Source: CAYWMD01 sp964458575
GTDB taxonomy: Bacteria > Verrucomicrobiota > Verrucomicrobiia > Limisphaerales > JADLHS01
Assembly (NCBI GenBank): GCA_964458575.1
Contig: CAYWMD010000008.1
Span: 105,552 to 169,551, forward strand
Length of the DNA stretch: 64,000 nucleotides
Reading direction: 5' to 3'
Made by a program: the position numbers and the translations under genes. Positions 49,201-57,173 of this stretch are shown here, piece after piece (position 1 is the first letter of the stretch; each line of letters begins with the position of its first letter). The notes beneath the pieces were generated by a model. The model ran no database searches. It had not been told where the DNA came from and saw only the letters and a list, made by a program, of their open reading frames with translations.

Positions 49201-51902
49201 CCGTCAATAATCAGACCGCCGGGACTTCGTTCAACATCACGCTGACGGCCGTGGATGCCAACAACAACATTGACACGTCCTATTCTGGTTCCAAGACCAT
49301 CAACTACAGCGGGCCGGGTAACGCACCCGGTGGCGCGACTCCCACCTACACCACCACGGTGACTTTCACCGCCGGCCAGGCTACTGGTGTGGCCACCACA
49401 TTGCGCGACGCCGGAACCACGACGATCACGGCCACGGATGGCACGCTGACGGGTGTGGCCAGTTCCAGCCTTACCGTTGATCCGGCCACGGCGACTAAAC
49501 TCGGGTTTGGGACTCAGCCAAGCAACACTGGAGACGCTGCGGCGATAACCCCAGCGGTGACGGCGGAGGTTCAAGATACGTATGGCAATGTGGTGATCTC
49601 CAGCACGGCCCCGGTCACCGTGGCTATCGGCAACAATCCGGCCAGCGGAGTTTTGCGCGGCACCCTGACCGTCAACGCGGTCAGCGGCGTGGCTACTTTT
49701 AGCGACCTGCACATCTGGGAAATTGGCAGCGGCTACACGCTCACGGCCAGTTCGTCTCCGCTTACGGGAGCCACCTCGTCCGCTTTCGACATCACGCAAG
49801 CAATTGGAGATTATCGCTCCACAGGCAGTGGCACATGGGCTACTCTTGCGACTTGGGAACGATGGGACGGTTCGACGTGGGTTACGCCTGCGCCTGCTGC
49901 TCCGACGGCAGCCACTGCTGGCACCATTGGCTCCATCATCATCCAAAACGGTCACGTTGTGACGGCTGCCGCCAATGCCGGTGGAGATCAAATGCGTGTG
50001 GAGGCCGGCGGCCAATTAACAATCAGCGGTGGAACTTTCACAGTTGCGAACGGCACGGGCACGGATCTGGAAGTTTTCGGCACTGTGAGGAATGCCAGCA
50101 CGATGACGATGACCGGCACCGGCGTCTTTCAATCTGGCGGCAAGTATCAGCACAACTTCACGACGGGGGCGAGCGTCATCCCGACTGCAACTTGGGCCAC
50201 GACTTCGACTTGTGAAATCGTCGGTTACACCACCGGCACCACCGCGCCGACTGGTTTGGGACAATCCTTCGGAAATTTCACATGGAACTGTCCGAGCCAG
50301 ACGGGAAACATCAACCTTTTAGGCACTCTCACCACGGTGAACGGGGATCTCAGCATAGTCAACATGAACACCGCCACACTTCGCCTCGCAAGCTCGCAAT
50401 CACCTACGCTGGCAATTGGCGGGAATCTGAGCATACAACAAGGAATTCTGGAAGCGGCCACGACAACTGGTAGTCCTACGATAAACGTCGCTGGTGATCT
50501 TGCGATGACTGGTGGGACCCTGGATTTTTCTACCGCTGGAGGTGGATCATCTGGAACTGTAACGCTCAACGTGTCGGGGAATGTTTCTGTACCAGTCGGG
50601 GCAACGCTGAAAAAGACCACTCTCGCTCAAACGGGAAATATCAACTTTGCAAAATCCGGCACTCAGACATTTACAAGTGGCGGCACAATCAGTGGTGCAA
50701 TCAACTGGACCGTCAACAGCACTTCCACCGTTGACTTGGGCATAAGCGTGATCAGCGGCACAAGCGGCACGTTCACGTTGAGCGGCAGCGGTGGTTTGAT
50801 TTCGGCTCATGCCAGCGGCCTCGACGGCAACATCACCGTCACCGGTACCAAGACCTTCAGCACCACCGGCAACTACACGTTCAACGGTTCGGTTGCCCAG
50901 GTCCCGGGCAGCCTCCTCCCCGCCACGGTCAACAATCTGACCATTGACAACGCCGCCGGGGTTGCCTTCTCCGGGACCATCACTGCCTCCGGGACCTGCA
51001 CGGTCAACGGCAGTTCGTTGTTCAACGCCAGCGGCACGATCAACGGGCCAGTGACGGTGAACGGCACGCTCGCCCCCGCCGCAGACGGCACCATCGGCAC
51101 GCTCACGCTCAACACCACGCCGACCCTCGCCGGCACGCTTTCGATGGACATCAGCAAGACCGCCAACTCTGCCGACAACGTGACCCGGAGCGGCGGCGGG
51201 CTGACCTACGGCGGCACGCTGAACGTGGCGAATCTCGCCGGAACCTTCGTGGGTGGGGAAAGCTACACGCTCTTCACTGCGTCCAGCTACGGTGGTTCGT
51301 TCAGCAGTGTGAGTCTGCCGCCACTGGCTGCCGGTCTCGCCTGGGACACCAGCACTTTGGCGAATAGCGGTAAGATTGAGGTTTACGCGTTCACTTTCTC
51401 GGGGCTAACGGTCTCGACGCCCAAGAACACAGCGACCAAGTTGACCGTTGCGAAGTTGCTTGCTAAAGCGACCACCGCACGCGGCACGAAGGCTTTGGGC
51501 TCGGTCAGCGGGGGCGTTCACTGTGCCGTGAGTCTCGTTGATGGCGACAGCAATATCCTGATCACGCCGGAAACCGACTACACAGGCACAGGCGGTTCCT
51601 TTACTTGTGTGCTGACGGATGGACACGGGTCCATCGTTGTGACGGTCAATGTCACAGTGACCGGCGATGCTCCGGGCGCGAATATCGTTGCCGCCCTCGG
51701 CGGTCAAAACGGGAACACCCGCACGGTGGTGGTGGCGGGCATGACGGGCGTGCATTTTGATTTGGAAGAAGCTACCGATTCCGCCGGGCCTTATACGCCG
51801 ATGGGGCTGGACGAGGCGGTGGACGGCACTGGGATCGCCACGTTCGTGTTTACCGAAACGGCGACGCGTTACTATCGGAGCAAATATTTGAGCGGGCCAT
51901 AG
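46233..51902 (+). CDS. Giant Gly/Thr/Ser-rich beta-solenoid surface protein
   Basis: A 1889-residue exported protein with signal peptide MKTKQILAILVANVALLCAS and cleavage near GWAA. The body consists of repeated short beta strands (GNLSISGGTF, NGDLTIAAGTLTTSGN, SGTLTISG) of the kind seen in adhesins and autotransporter passengers. Two Ig-like/filamin-type segments occur near the middle (TLPGQTFTSGSGNSGTVNNQ). A module near the N-terminus recurs near residue 1280 with YRSTGSGTWATLATWERWDG, then STCEI and FTWNC. The C-terminus (YYRSKYLSGP) has no PEP-CTERM signal. It is likely an adhesin or matrix protein. The following PEP-CTERM gene is 58 bases away and probably co-transcribed. Confidence 0.82.
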   Translation: MKTKQILAILVANVALLCASRGWAATYYSQGSVDPTILANWNSVAVGGGTTPANFTTTGDIFVIQAAHSMTTAATWTLGNVVEIQVNGTLTAANAVSTYRLTVNSGGLVVINSGITLTVNNASGVDLNVSGTVRNAGTITMNGTGAYLSGGLYRHDQNGGAIPAATWNAASTCEIIGVTTTAPTGLTPSGGFGHFTWNCSGQSATLNVNSLATVNGNFTVTSTGSGTLQWLTATGSRTVNDLNISGGTFVFSTTGTTRSLTVNGDLNISGGTFDFTTGGSGTTRTLSLAGSYNQTSGTFQSSGNTVAVSFTGVGKTFTQSGGTLTTANMDFSVNSGASLTLNNNISISTGRTLTVAGTLSPATGSVLVSGAGTLTGTAGIVQVTKTGDATDDFAAQYTISTKTLSGLTVEFIGASAQKSATASYGSLKISNASGVTLGATTTASGDLTISSGATLDVSASNYGLLVGGNWANSGTFNAQAGTVTFNGTAAQAISGASLTPFFNLTIANTTVAVSSSVNLDVTGTMTVNANATFSPAAAVVLNNTTTQGTLTGSGTIQVTRAATTADLVSQYKFSTRTLTALAANYAGAGDQTVNSTASVGNYGSLTVSGSGTKTLGGAVTVNGDLTIAAGTLTTSGNALSASGNLSVVGTLTPSSSTVTIGGNMSGGGTLTANTSTFIFNGAGNQTIDISSLANDFYNLTISKSSGAASLTGNATVGGALTITQGEFIVGNFTIEVTGATSVSGTLTISGTGGNKTFTGDVTINNGGTWNETAAEVVAFAGNLQNDGAFTALGGSHTFSGNKTIGGNNAIAIPAVSISNIRVNNGTLTVSTTIGGSGTLQQGAGATLNFGGTTISPTLTATAAGNTVNYNGTAAQTVKATTYSNLILNGGGGSTVKSMGSGIAVNGNLSIAPTVAAQASIVAGQNLVVNSLTLGGAPQVSGTWGSTSSSAVNQNNTYFAATTGILTVGATRLLVTLPGQTFTSGSGNSGTVNNQTAGTSFNITLTAVDANNNIDTSYSGSKTINYSGPGNAPGGATPTYTTTVTFTAGQATGVATTLRDAGTTTITATDGTLTGVASSSLTVDPATATKLGFGTQPSNTGDAAAITPAVTAEVQDTYGNVVISSTAPVTVAIGNNPASGVLRGTLTVNAVSGVATFSDLHIWEIGSGYTLTASSSPLTGATSSAFDITQAIGDYRSTGSGTWATLATWERWDGSTWVTPAPAAPTAATAGTIGSIIIQNGHVVTAAANAGGDQMRVEAGGQLTISGGTFTVANGTGTDLEVFGTVRNASTMTMTGTGVFQSGGKYQHNFTTGASVIPTATWATTSTCEIVGYTTGTTAPTGLGQSFGNFTWNCPSQTGNINLLGTLTTVNGDLSIVNMNTATLRLASSQSPTLAIGGNLSIQQGILEAATTTGSPTINVAGDLAMTGGTLDFSTAGGGSSGTVTLNVSGNVSVPVGATLKKTTLAQTGNINFAKSGTQTFTSGGTISGAINWTVNSTSTVDLGISVISGTSGTFTLSGSGGLISAHASGLDGNITVTGTKTFSTTGNYTFNGSVAQVPGSLLPATVNNLTIDNAAGVAFSGTITASGTCTVNGSSLFNASGTINGPVTVNGTLAPAADGTIGTLTLNTTPTLAGTLSMDISKTANSADNVTRSGGGLTYGGTLNVANLAGTFVGGESYTLFTASSYGGSFSSVSLPPLAAGLAWDTSTLANSGKIEVYAFTFSGLTVSTPKNTATKLTVAKLLAKATTARGTKALGSVSGGVHCAVSLVDGDSNILITPETDYTGTGGSFTCVLTDGHGSIVVTVNVTVTGDAPGANIVAALGGQNGNTRTVVVAGMTGVHFDLEEATDSAGPYTPMGLDEAVDGTGIATFVFTETATRYYRSKYLSGP

Positions 51903-51960
51903 GGCGGGCGATAACAGGACTGAAGAAATTCCAATTAACGTCAACCAGAGGAAAGAATTT

Positions 51961-52716
51961 ATGAAACGAGCAAACATGGGGATGGGCGGCTGGAGAAAGT
52001 GGTCATTCACGGTGGCGCTGCTTGCGGGATTGTGCCTGTCCGCGAACGCCACGCTGGTTTGGGACAATTTCACCAGCGGTCGCTGGTCGGTGGGAGAAAC
52101 CCTGCCGGACTACAACATCAACAACCCGCAGGGCTGGCAGGACAGTCAGACGGTGACCGTGGGGTCGGGGCTGGAGGTCACGGACGTGCGCGTGAGCCTG
52201 AACATTTCGGGGGGCTGGAACGGTGACCTGTATGGTTACCTGCGTCATGACGATGGGGTCAATCCAGTGGGTTTCATCGTGTTGCTGAATCGGCCAGGTT
52301 ATTCGGGTAGTGGGCTCGGGTATGGCGATGCGGGATTCGATATCACCTTGAGCGATGTCGGTGCTGCTGGTGCCATTGAGAGTTACCAATCGGTCGGCTA
52401 TTCTCTCAACGGAAACGGGCAGTTGACGGGAACGTGGCAGGCGAACACCGGAGATAGCTTTGCCACCGCGTTTGGCGGTATCGGTCTGAACCCGAACGGG
52501 ACGTGGACGTTGTTTTTACAGGACCTGGCGACGGGGGATCAGAGCACGCTGGTAAGTTGGGGGTTGCAGATTGACGCTGTGCCCGAGCCGGTCACCTGGG
52601 CGCTGATCATTTTCGGTGGGGTGTTGGGGATCGTGTGGCTCGCCCGGAGCAAATGGGTGCGGGAACAGATCGCGCATTGCCGTGCCGCCATCACCGCCTG
52701 GCTCGACGCCGCGTAG
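51961..52716 (+). CDS. PEP-CTERM protein with proprotein convertase P-like domain
   Basis: A 251-residue exported protein. The signal peptide ends near SANA. The middle (VRVSLNISGGWNGDLYGYLR, then NPNGTWTLFLQDLATGDQST) resembles the P-domain of proprotein convertases, a jelly-roll often carried by surface proteins. The PEP-CTERM motif AVPEPVTWALIIFGGVLGIV is followed by the basic segment ARSKWVR. An extra 20 or so residues (EQIAHCRAAITAWLDAA) extend beyond the usual end. It lies just after the giant surface protein and is probably expressed with it. Confidence 0.82.
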   Translation: MKRANMGMGGWRKWSFTVALLAGLCLSANATLVWDNFTSGRWSVGETLPDYNINNPQGWQDSQTVTVGSGLEVTDVRVSLNISGGWNGDLYGYLRHDDGVNPVGFIVLLNRPGYSGSGLGYGDAGFDITLSDVGAAGAIESYQSVGYSLNGNGQLTGTWQANTGDSFATAFGGIGLNPNGTWTLFLQDLATGDQSTLVSWGLQIDAVPEPVTWALIIFGGVLGIVWLARSKWVREQIAHCRAAITAWLDAA

Positions 52717-52838
52717 CCGTTGGCGCAGGCAAGACTCCTTAGACAGAAGGAAACAGAGGGCGCAAAGTCCCGCGCCCGCTCACTTTCCTACTCACCCACT
52801 CACCCACTTTCCCGCCTTGGCCCGTGAAATGGTCCTCG

Positions 52839-52866
52839 TTCGATGTTCGATGTTCGATGTTCGATG
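52839..52866. repeat. Four perfect TTCGATG repeats
   Basis: TTCGATG is repeated four times without error. Part units (TCGATGTTCC) resume directly after the N run at 52930. The 7-base unit differs from the TTGAATG arrays elsewhere by two bases. Confidence 0.93.
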
Positions 52867-53055
52867 CATCAACTCGCCGTTCGACCGTTTCTGGGATCAG
52901 ATGATTTTGTGGCTGCTCGNNNNNNNNNNTCGATGTTCCCCTGTGGAATACTGGCTGCAATTCCGCGGGGTGAAGAATGTTGGATGTTCCCCCGCCCTCC
53001 GTTCTCCGGAACAAATTCGTGTTCATCCGTGGTTAATCCTCAAAACGGCTGTTGC

Positions 53056-53197
53056 GTGACCACGAAATACACGAACCACACGAAAAGCAAGCACAGCCCC
53101 GAGACTTGCGCTGCGGTGCGATCGTTCACCCGCTGGGTGAATCTGCCCGACCCTGAAGCTCGCCCCTTTTTCGTGTCATTTCGTGTATTTCGTGGTT
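53056..53197. repeat. Inverted pair of CACGAAATACACGAA repeats (class J)
   Basis: 53056-53087 reads GTGACCACGAAATACACGAA and onward; 53167-53197 contains the reverse complement (TTCGTGTATTTCGTGGTT). They flank about 80 bases. A third copy in forward orientation is at 53429-53460. Confidence 0.85.
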
Positions 53198-53428
53198 GGA
53201 ACTGCTTCTTCCAGTTTAACAAATCCGATGGCGTCCGGTTATCGTGTTCAGCGTGATTCGCGGTTGCCCCACTACTCTTCATTCGATGTTCGATGTTGGA
53301 TGTTGCCCTGCCCGCTTCCTGCCCCCAATTGTTCTGCCAGCTTTTTCTGGTTTGCGCCTTTTGCGCCTCTTTGTGGCTGAATTCGTTCACAGGAGGGAAC
53401 CGAGGGCACAGAGTTAGAACCTGGTTGA

Positions 53429-53460
53429 GTGACCACGAAATACACGAAACACACGAAAAA
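53429..53460. repeat. CACGAAATACACGAA repeat, single copy
   Basis: GTGACCACGAAATACACGAA followed by ACACACGAAAAAG matches the arm at 53056-53087 with few changes. It reads as HEIHETHEK in one frame. Confidence 0.85.
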
Positions 53461-53736
53461 GCCTCAACGCTCAGGGTTCAAGTTCAAGGTTCGATGTTGG
53501 AGGTTCGATGTTCCCCTTCAGCCTTCGTTCCCATGATTCTTCCTTCAATTTTCCTGCCACATAGTCCCCGCCTTCATTCGGTGTTGAATGTTGAATGTTC
53601 CCGTCCGCCCTCCTCGTCCCGCGCTTTGCTTGGGTCCGTTCTTCGACCTCTGACCGCTGCCCTCCGCTCGCTGTCCTCCGGTTGTCCTCCGGCTTCCGCT
53701 TGCCCCATGTTTAGCCGCTTGGCACATTGACGCCCC

Positions 53737-54909
53737 ATGCGCGAAACGTTCCGGGTCTGGACGGAGACCCTCGAAACCTTTGTCCTCGAAGTCATCTTCG
53801 AGGAACGTCGCGGCATCAAGGCCGCGCTGGCGCGCGGGTCGCTGTTCGGCCTTTCCAAACTGTTCACCTTCCTGGTCAAGGGCCGCCGCTGGCTGTACAA
53901 CGTCCGCATCCTCCGCGATGCCACGCTCGGCGTGCAGGTCATCGCCATCGGCAACCTGACCGTCGGCGGCACCGGCAAGACGCCGGTGGTCGAAAAATTC
54001 GCCCGCGAACTGCGCGACGCGGGCCGCAACGTCGCCATTCTTTCGCGCGGCTACCGGTCCAAGCCCAAGCCGTTTCATGAATGGCTGCTGACCAAAATCC
54101 TGTTGCGGGCCGACACCACGCCGCCGCGCGTCGTCTCCGATGGCAAATCGCTGCTACTCGATTCGGAAATGGCCGGGGACGAACCGCACATGCTCGCCTC
54201 CAATCTCAAGGACGTGGTCGTGCTGGTGGACAAGGACCGCGTCAAGAGCGGGCGCTACGCCATCGAGAAATTCGGTTGCGATACCCTGCTGCTCGACGAC
54301 GGGTTTCAATACTGGCATTTGCAGGGACGCCGGCACGACGTGGTGTTGGTGGACCGGCAGCAACCGTTCGGCAACGAATACCTGCTGCCGCGCGGCACGC
54401 TGCGCGAACCGCCGTCGCACCTCGCCCGCGCCAACACGATTTTCATCACCAAGAGCGATGGGCGGACGGAGGCCTTGCGCCAGCGCATCGCGTTGCTCAA
54501 TCCCAGCGCGGCCATCATCGAGTGTGTCCACCATCCGCTTTACCTGGAGGACGTTTTTTCCGGCCAGCGGCACGAACTCGATTTGCTGAAAGGCCGCAAG
54601 GTCGCGTCCCTGAGCGGCATTGCGCAGCCGGAGAGCTTCGAGCAAAGCCTGGTTAAACTCGGCGCGGAGCTGGTTTACGCCAAGCGCTTCGCCGATCATC
54701 ACCGTTTCACCCAGCAGGAAATCCTCAACGCGATCAACCGCGGGAAAAAGCGCCAGGCCGAACTCATCATCACCACGCAGAAGGACGCCGTGCGCTTCCC
54801 GAAACTGGACCGCCGCGATCTGCCCATCCTGTTCATGCGCGTCGAAATCCAGATCGTCAGCGGCGCGGATGACTTCCGCGATTGCGTCCGTAAAATCTGC
54901 TTCCGCTGA
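53737..54909 (+). CDS. lpxK: Tetraacyldisaccharide 4'-kinase
   Basis: A 390-residue inner-membrane-associated kinase. The P-loop is GNLTVGGTGKTPVVEKFA at about residues 72-89, preceded by a hydrophobic anchor. Family motifs LSRGYRSKPK, VVSDGKSLLLDSEMAGDEP and DTLLLDDGFQYWHL are all present. It phosphorylates the 4' position of the lipid A precursor. It is followed after one base by an lpxL-type acyltransferase and then waaF, a lipid A/LPS operon. The repeat patch directly upstream must hold the promoter. Confidence 0.94.
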   Translation: MRETFRVWTETLETFVLEVIFEERRGIKAALARGSLFGLSKLFTFLVKGRRWLYNVRILRDATLGVQVIAIGNLTVGGTGKTPVVEKFARELRDAGRNVAILSRGYRSKPKPFHEWLLTKILLRADTTPPRVVSDGKSLLLDSEMAGDEPHMLASNLKDVVVLVDKDRVKSGRYAIEKFGCDTLLLDDGFQYWHLQGRRHDVVLVDRQQPFGNEYLLPRGTLREPPSHLARANTIFITKSDGRTEALRQRIALLNPSAAIIECVHHPLYLEDVFSGQRHELDLLKGRKVASLSGIAQPESFEQSLVKLGAELVYAKRFADHHRFTQQEILNAINRGKKRQAELIITTQKDAVRFPKLDRRDLPILFMRVEIQIVSGADDFRDCVRKICFR

Positions 54910-54910
54910 A

Positions 54911-55846
54911 ATGGAGACACTGCTTTATTTGCTGGCCCGCGGCCTGATCGCCTTTTTGCAAGCGTTGCCGTTGAGAGCGGTTGCGCGTCTCGGCCGGGCC
55001 GGCGGCGCGCTCGCTTACTGGCTGGATGCCCGCCACCGCCGGGTCGCCGTGAAGGGCCTCACGCTTTGCTTTGGGCACGAAAAATCCCCCGCCGAAATCC
55101 GTGCCCTGGCCCGGGAGAATTTTCGCCGCCTCGGTGAAAATTACACCTGCTCCGTCAAGACCGCGACCATGTCGCCCGTGGCGATGCAGCCGCACTTTGA
55201 ATTCGTTGGGGCGGAAAAAATCCTGCCGCACCAGGCCAATCAGGATCCGCAGAGCCGCGTGGTGGCCATCGGTCATTTCGGCAACTTTGAGCTTTACGCC
55301 CGGTTCGGGCAGTTCGTGCCGATCTTCAAGTGTGCCACCACCTATCGCGGCTTCCGTCAGCCTTCGCTCGATCGTTTGCTCAAACAGTTGCGCGAACGTT
55401 CGGGCTGCCGGTTCTTCGAGCGGCGCACGGAGGCGGCGGCTTTGAAAGCCTGCATGTCCAGTACGGGTCTCCTGCTCGGACTCCTGGCCGACCAGCGCGC
55501 CGCCGGCGGACCGCGCCTGCCGTTTCTCGGCCATGAATGTTCAACTTCGACCGCTCCGGCCGTTTTCGCCCTGCGGTATCGCTGTCCGCTCCACACGGCG
55601 ATTTGTTACCGGGTCGCGCTGGCCCGCTGGCGCATCGAGGTCGGCGAGGAAATCCCCACGCGCGAAAACGGCCAGCCGCGCTCAATTGAAGCCATCTCAC
55701 TCGATATCAACCACGCCTTCGAAATCGCCGTGCGCCGCGACCCGGCGAACTGGTTCTGGGTGCATGACCGGTGGAAGTTGCCCAAGTCCGGAGTCCGGAG
55801 TCCCGCGTTGAGCGTCGCCGGCCGGAAAACCGAAATGCCGATGTGA
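54911..55846 (+). CDS. lpxL: Lipid A biosynthesis acyltransferase (LpxL/HtrB type)
   Basis: A 311-residue inner-membrane protein. The catalytic HX4E motif is in VAIGHFGNFELYARFG, and the family stretch DQRAAGGPRLPFLGHECSTS follows. The end (PANWFWVHDRWK) is the conserved C-terminus. It transfers a secondary acyl chain to lipid A. The last 20 residues (SGVRSPALSVAGRKTEMPM) include a part encoded by AGTCCGG heptads. Its stop overlaps the start of waaF in GTGA. Confidence 0.88.
   Translation: METLLYLLARGLIAFLQALPLRAVARLGRAGGALAYWLDARHRRVAVKGLTLCFGHEKSPAEIRALARENFRRLGENYTCSVKTATMSPVAMQPHFEFVGAEKILPHQANQDPQSRVVAIGHFGNFELYARFGQFVPIFKCATTYRGFRQPSLDRLLKQLRERSGCRFFERRTEAAALKACMSSTGLLLGLLADQRAAGGPRLPFLGHECSTSTAPAVFALRYRCPLHTAICYRVALARWRIEVGEEIPTRENGQPRSIEAISLDINHAFEIAVRRDPANWFWVHDRWKLPKSGVRSPALSVAGRKTEMPM
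55785..55803. repeat. AGTCCGG heptads at the lpxL 3' end
   Basis: AGTCCGG occurs twice in tandem and is followed by AGTCC. It lies within the last codons of lpxL and encodes KSGVRSP. Confidence 0.75.
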
Positions 55847-57054
55847 ATCCGCAATCCGCAATCCGCAATCCGCAATCCATCCGCCGCCTCCTGGTGCGCG
55901 GCGTGAACTGGCTGGGCGACGCCGTGATGACCACGCCGGCGTTGCTGCGGTTGCGCGAACGATTTCCCGGGGCGCACATCGCGCTCCTCACGCCGGCGAA
56001 ACTACGCGACTTGTGGTGCCGGCATCCCGCCATTGACGAAACGATTTCATTCGAACCGGAGGACGGTTTGATTTCGGTGGGTCGCAAACTGCAAGCCGGG
56101 AATTTTGATCTTGCGTTGGTGTTGCCCAACTCGCCGCGTTCGGCGCTCGAGGCCTGGCTGGCAAAAATTCCGCAGCGCATCGGCTACGCACGGCCGTGGC
56201 GCAACTGGTTGCTCACGCAGGCGATCCCCACGCGCCCCGGCCACGTCCAGATGCACAAACGTTCCACCGAGGAAATCAGACGGCTTGTGGCTGCCGACGT
56301 GGGTCGGCGGCAAGAATCGGATGGCCGCGCTCTCACGAGCGCAGCTACGACGCAAACAGCCGCTGCACACCACATTCATGAGTATCTGCACCTGGCCGCG
56401 GCGTTGGGCACGAACCCGGCGCCGCTGCCACCGCAGTTGGTCGTCGCGCCGGAAGAAATCGCGGCCGTCGCAGAGAAGTTCGATTTGACGGGTGCTGTTG
56501 CCAATGGCCTGCCGCTGCTCGGTCTCGCGCCCGGGGCCGAATACGGTCCGGCCAAACGCTGGCCCGCCGAACGGTTCGTCGAAGTCGCGGCCCAGGTGCA
56601 GCAGCATCACGGGCCATGCCGCTGGTTGATGCTGGGCGGCCCCGCGGACGCGGCCCTGGCGGAAAGGGTCGCGGCTGGAATTCGCTACGAAATCGAGCGT
56701 CCACCCGCGTCGTGCGTGATTCCTCCGGACCAGGCGGCGCTCAATCTGGCCGGGCGCACGTCGCTGCGCGAATTGTGCGTGTTGCTCAAGCTGTGTCGGG
56801 TTCTGCTCACCAACGACAGCGGGCCGATGCATGTCGCCGCTGCGTTGGGCACACCGGTCGTGGCCCCGTTTGGCAGCACCTCGCCCGAACTCACCGGGCC
56901 GGGATTGCCCGGCGACCCGCGCCATCGCCTCCTGAAATCCGTCGTGCCCTGTTCACCGTGTTTTCGGCGCGAGTGTCCGATTGATTTTCGTTGCATGAAC
57001 GGCATCAGCGTCGAGAGTGTGGTGGAAGCGGTGTCGGGTGTGGCGGCTGGGTGA
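55843..57054 (+). CDS. waaF: ADP-heptose:LPS heptosyltransferase (GT9, WaaF-like) with repeat inserts
   Basis: A 403-residue glycosyltransferase of family 9. Signatures are RGVNWLGDAVMTTPALLRLR, LGLAPGAEYGPAKRWPAERF, LLTNDSGPMHVAAALGTPVV and the C-terminal CSPCFRRECPIDFRCM cysteine cluster. It transfers heptose to the LPS inner core. The GTG at 55843 overlaps the lpxL stop and is followed by four AATCCGC units encoding NPQSAIRNPQS. A second repeat-derived stretch (ADVGRRQESDGRALTSAATT) lies near residues 148-170 in a variable loop. Confidence 0.9.
   Translation: MNPQSAIRNPQSIRRLLVRGVNWLGDAVMTTPALLRLRERFPGAHIALLTPAKLRDLWCRHPAIDETISFEPEDGLISVGRKLQAGNFDLALVLPNSPRSALEAWLAKIPQRIGYARPWRNWLLTQAIPTRPGHVQMHKRSTEEIRRLVAADVGRRQESDGRALTSAATTQTAAAHHIHEYLHLAAALGTNPAPLPPQLVVAPEEIAAVAEKFDLTGAVANGLPLLGLAPGAEYGPAKRWPAERFVEVAAQVQQHHGPCRWLMLGGPADAALAERVAAGIRYEIERPPASCVIPPDQAALNLAGRTSLRELCVLLKLCRVLLTNDSGPMHVAAALGTPVVAPFGSTSPELTGPGLPGDPRHRLLKSVVPCSPCFRRECPIDFRCMNGISVESVVEAVSGVAAG
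55846..55873. repeat. Four perfect AATCCGC repeats at the waaF start
   Basis: AATCCGC is repeated four times without error and continues AATCC. It begins one base after the GTG start of waaF and so encodes the first residues of the protein. Confidence 0.93.
56287..56350. repeat. In-frame hairpin elements inside waaF (classes E and C)
   Basis: TGGCTGCCGACGTGGGTCGG (from 56287) matches the class E arm at 46078-46100. GGCCGCGCTCTCACGAGCGC (from 56323) matches the class C arm at 20178-20200, with stem GCGCTC/GAGCGC and loop TCAC. Both are translated within the heptosyltransferase without breaking its frame. Confidence 0.78.
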
Positions 57055-57173
57055 ACCCGGCCCGGGCGGGCCATTGTCCAAATGGCTAATCGCCGCGGGA
57101 TTGCCAATCGCCTATGCTCGCCCTGAATGCTGGCTTGGTGCCGGCTGATATGCGGATTGCACGCCTGAATCGA

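Larger units (their letters stand above)
52717..53736. other. Gene-free repeat patch with assembly gap
   Basis: About 1 kb without a convincing gene. It contains at least six heptad arrays (52839, 52930, 52976, 53282, 53490, 53583), three CACGAAATACACGAA-type repeats (53056, 53167, 53429), and AGAAGGAAACAGAGGGCGCA-type words (52745). A run of 10 N lies at 52920-52929, with heptads on both sides. The apparent reading frames are repeat words. The gap is probably a fixed-length scaffold join in collapsed repeats. Confidence 0.85.

Noticed and set aside
48738..50015. 425-codon minus-strand open frame
   Set aside because: Antisense to the giant surface protein; Arg/Gly-rich shadow of its repeats.
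52839..53600. CRISPR or satellite-type array
   Set aside because: Units are 7 bases and the arrays are short, scattered and in mixed orientation.
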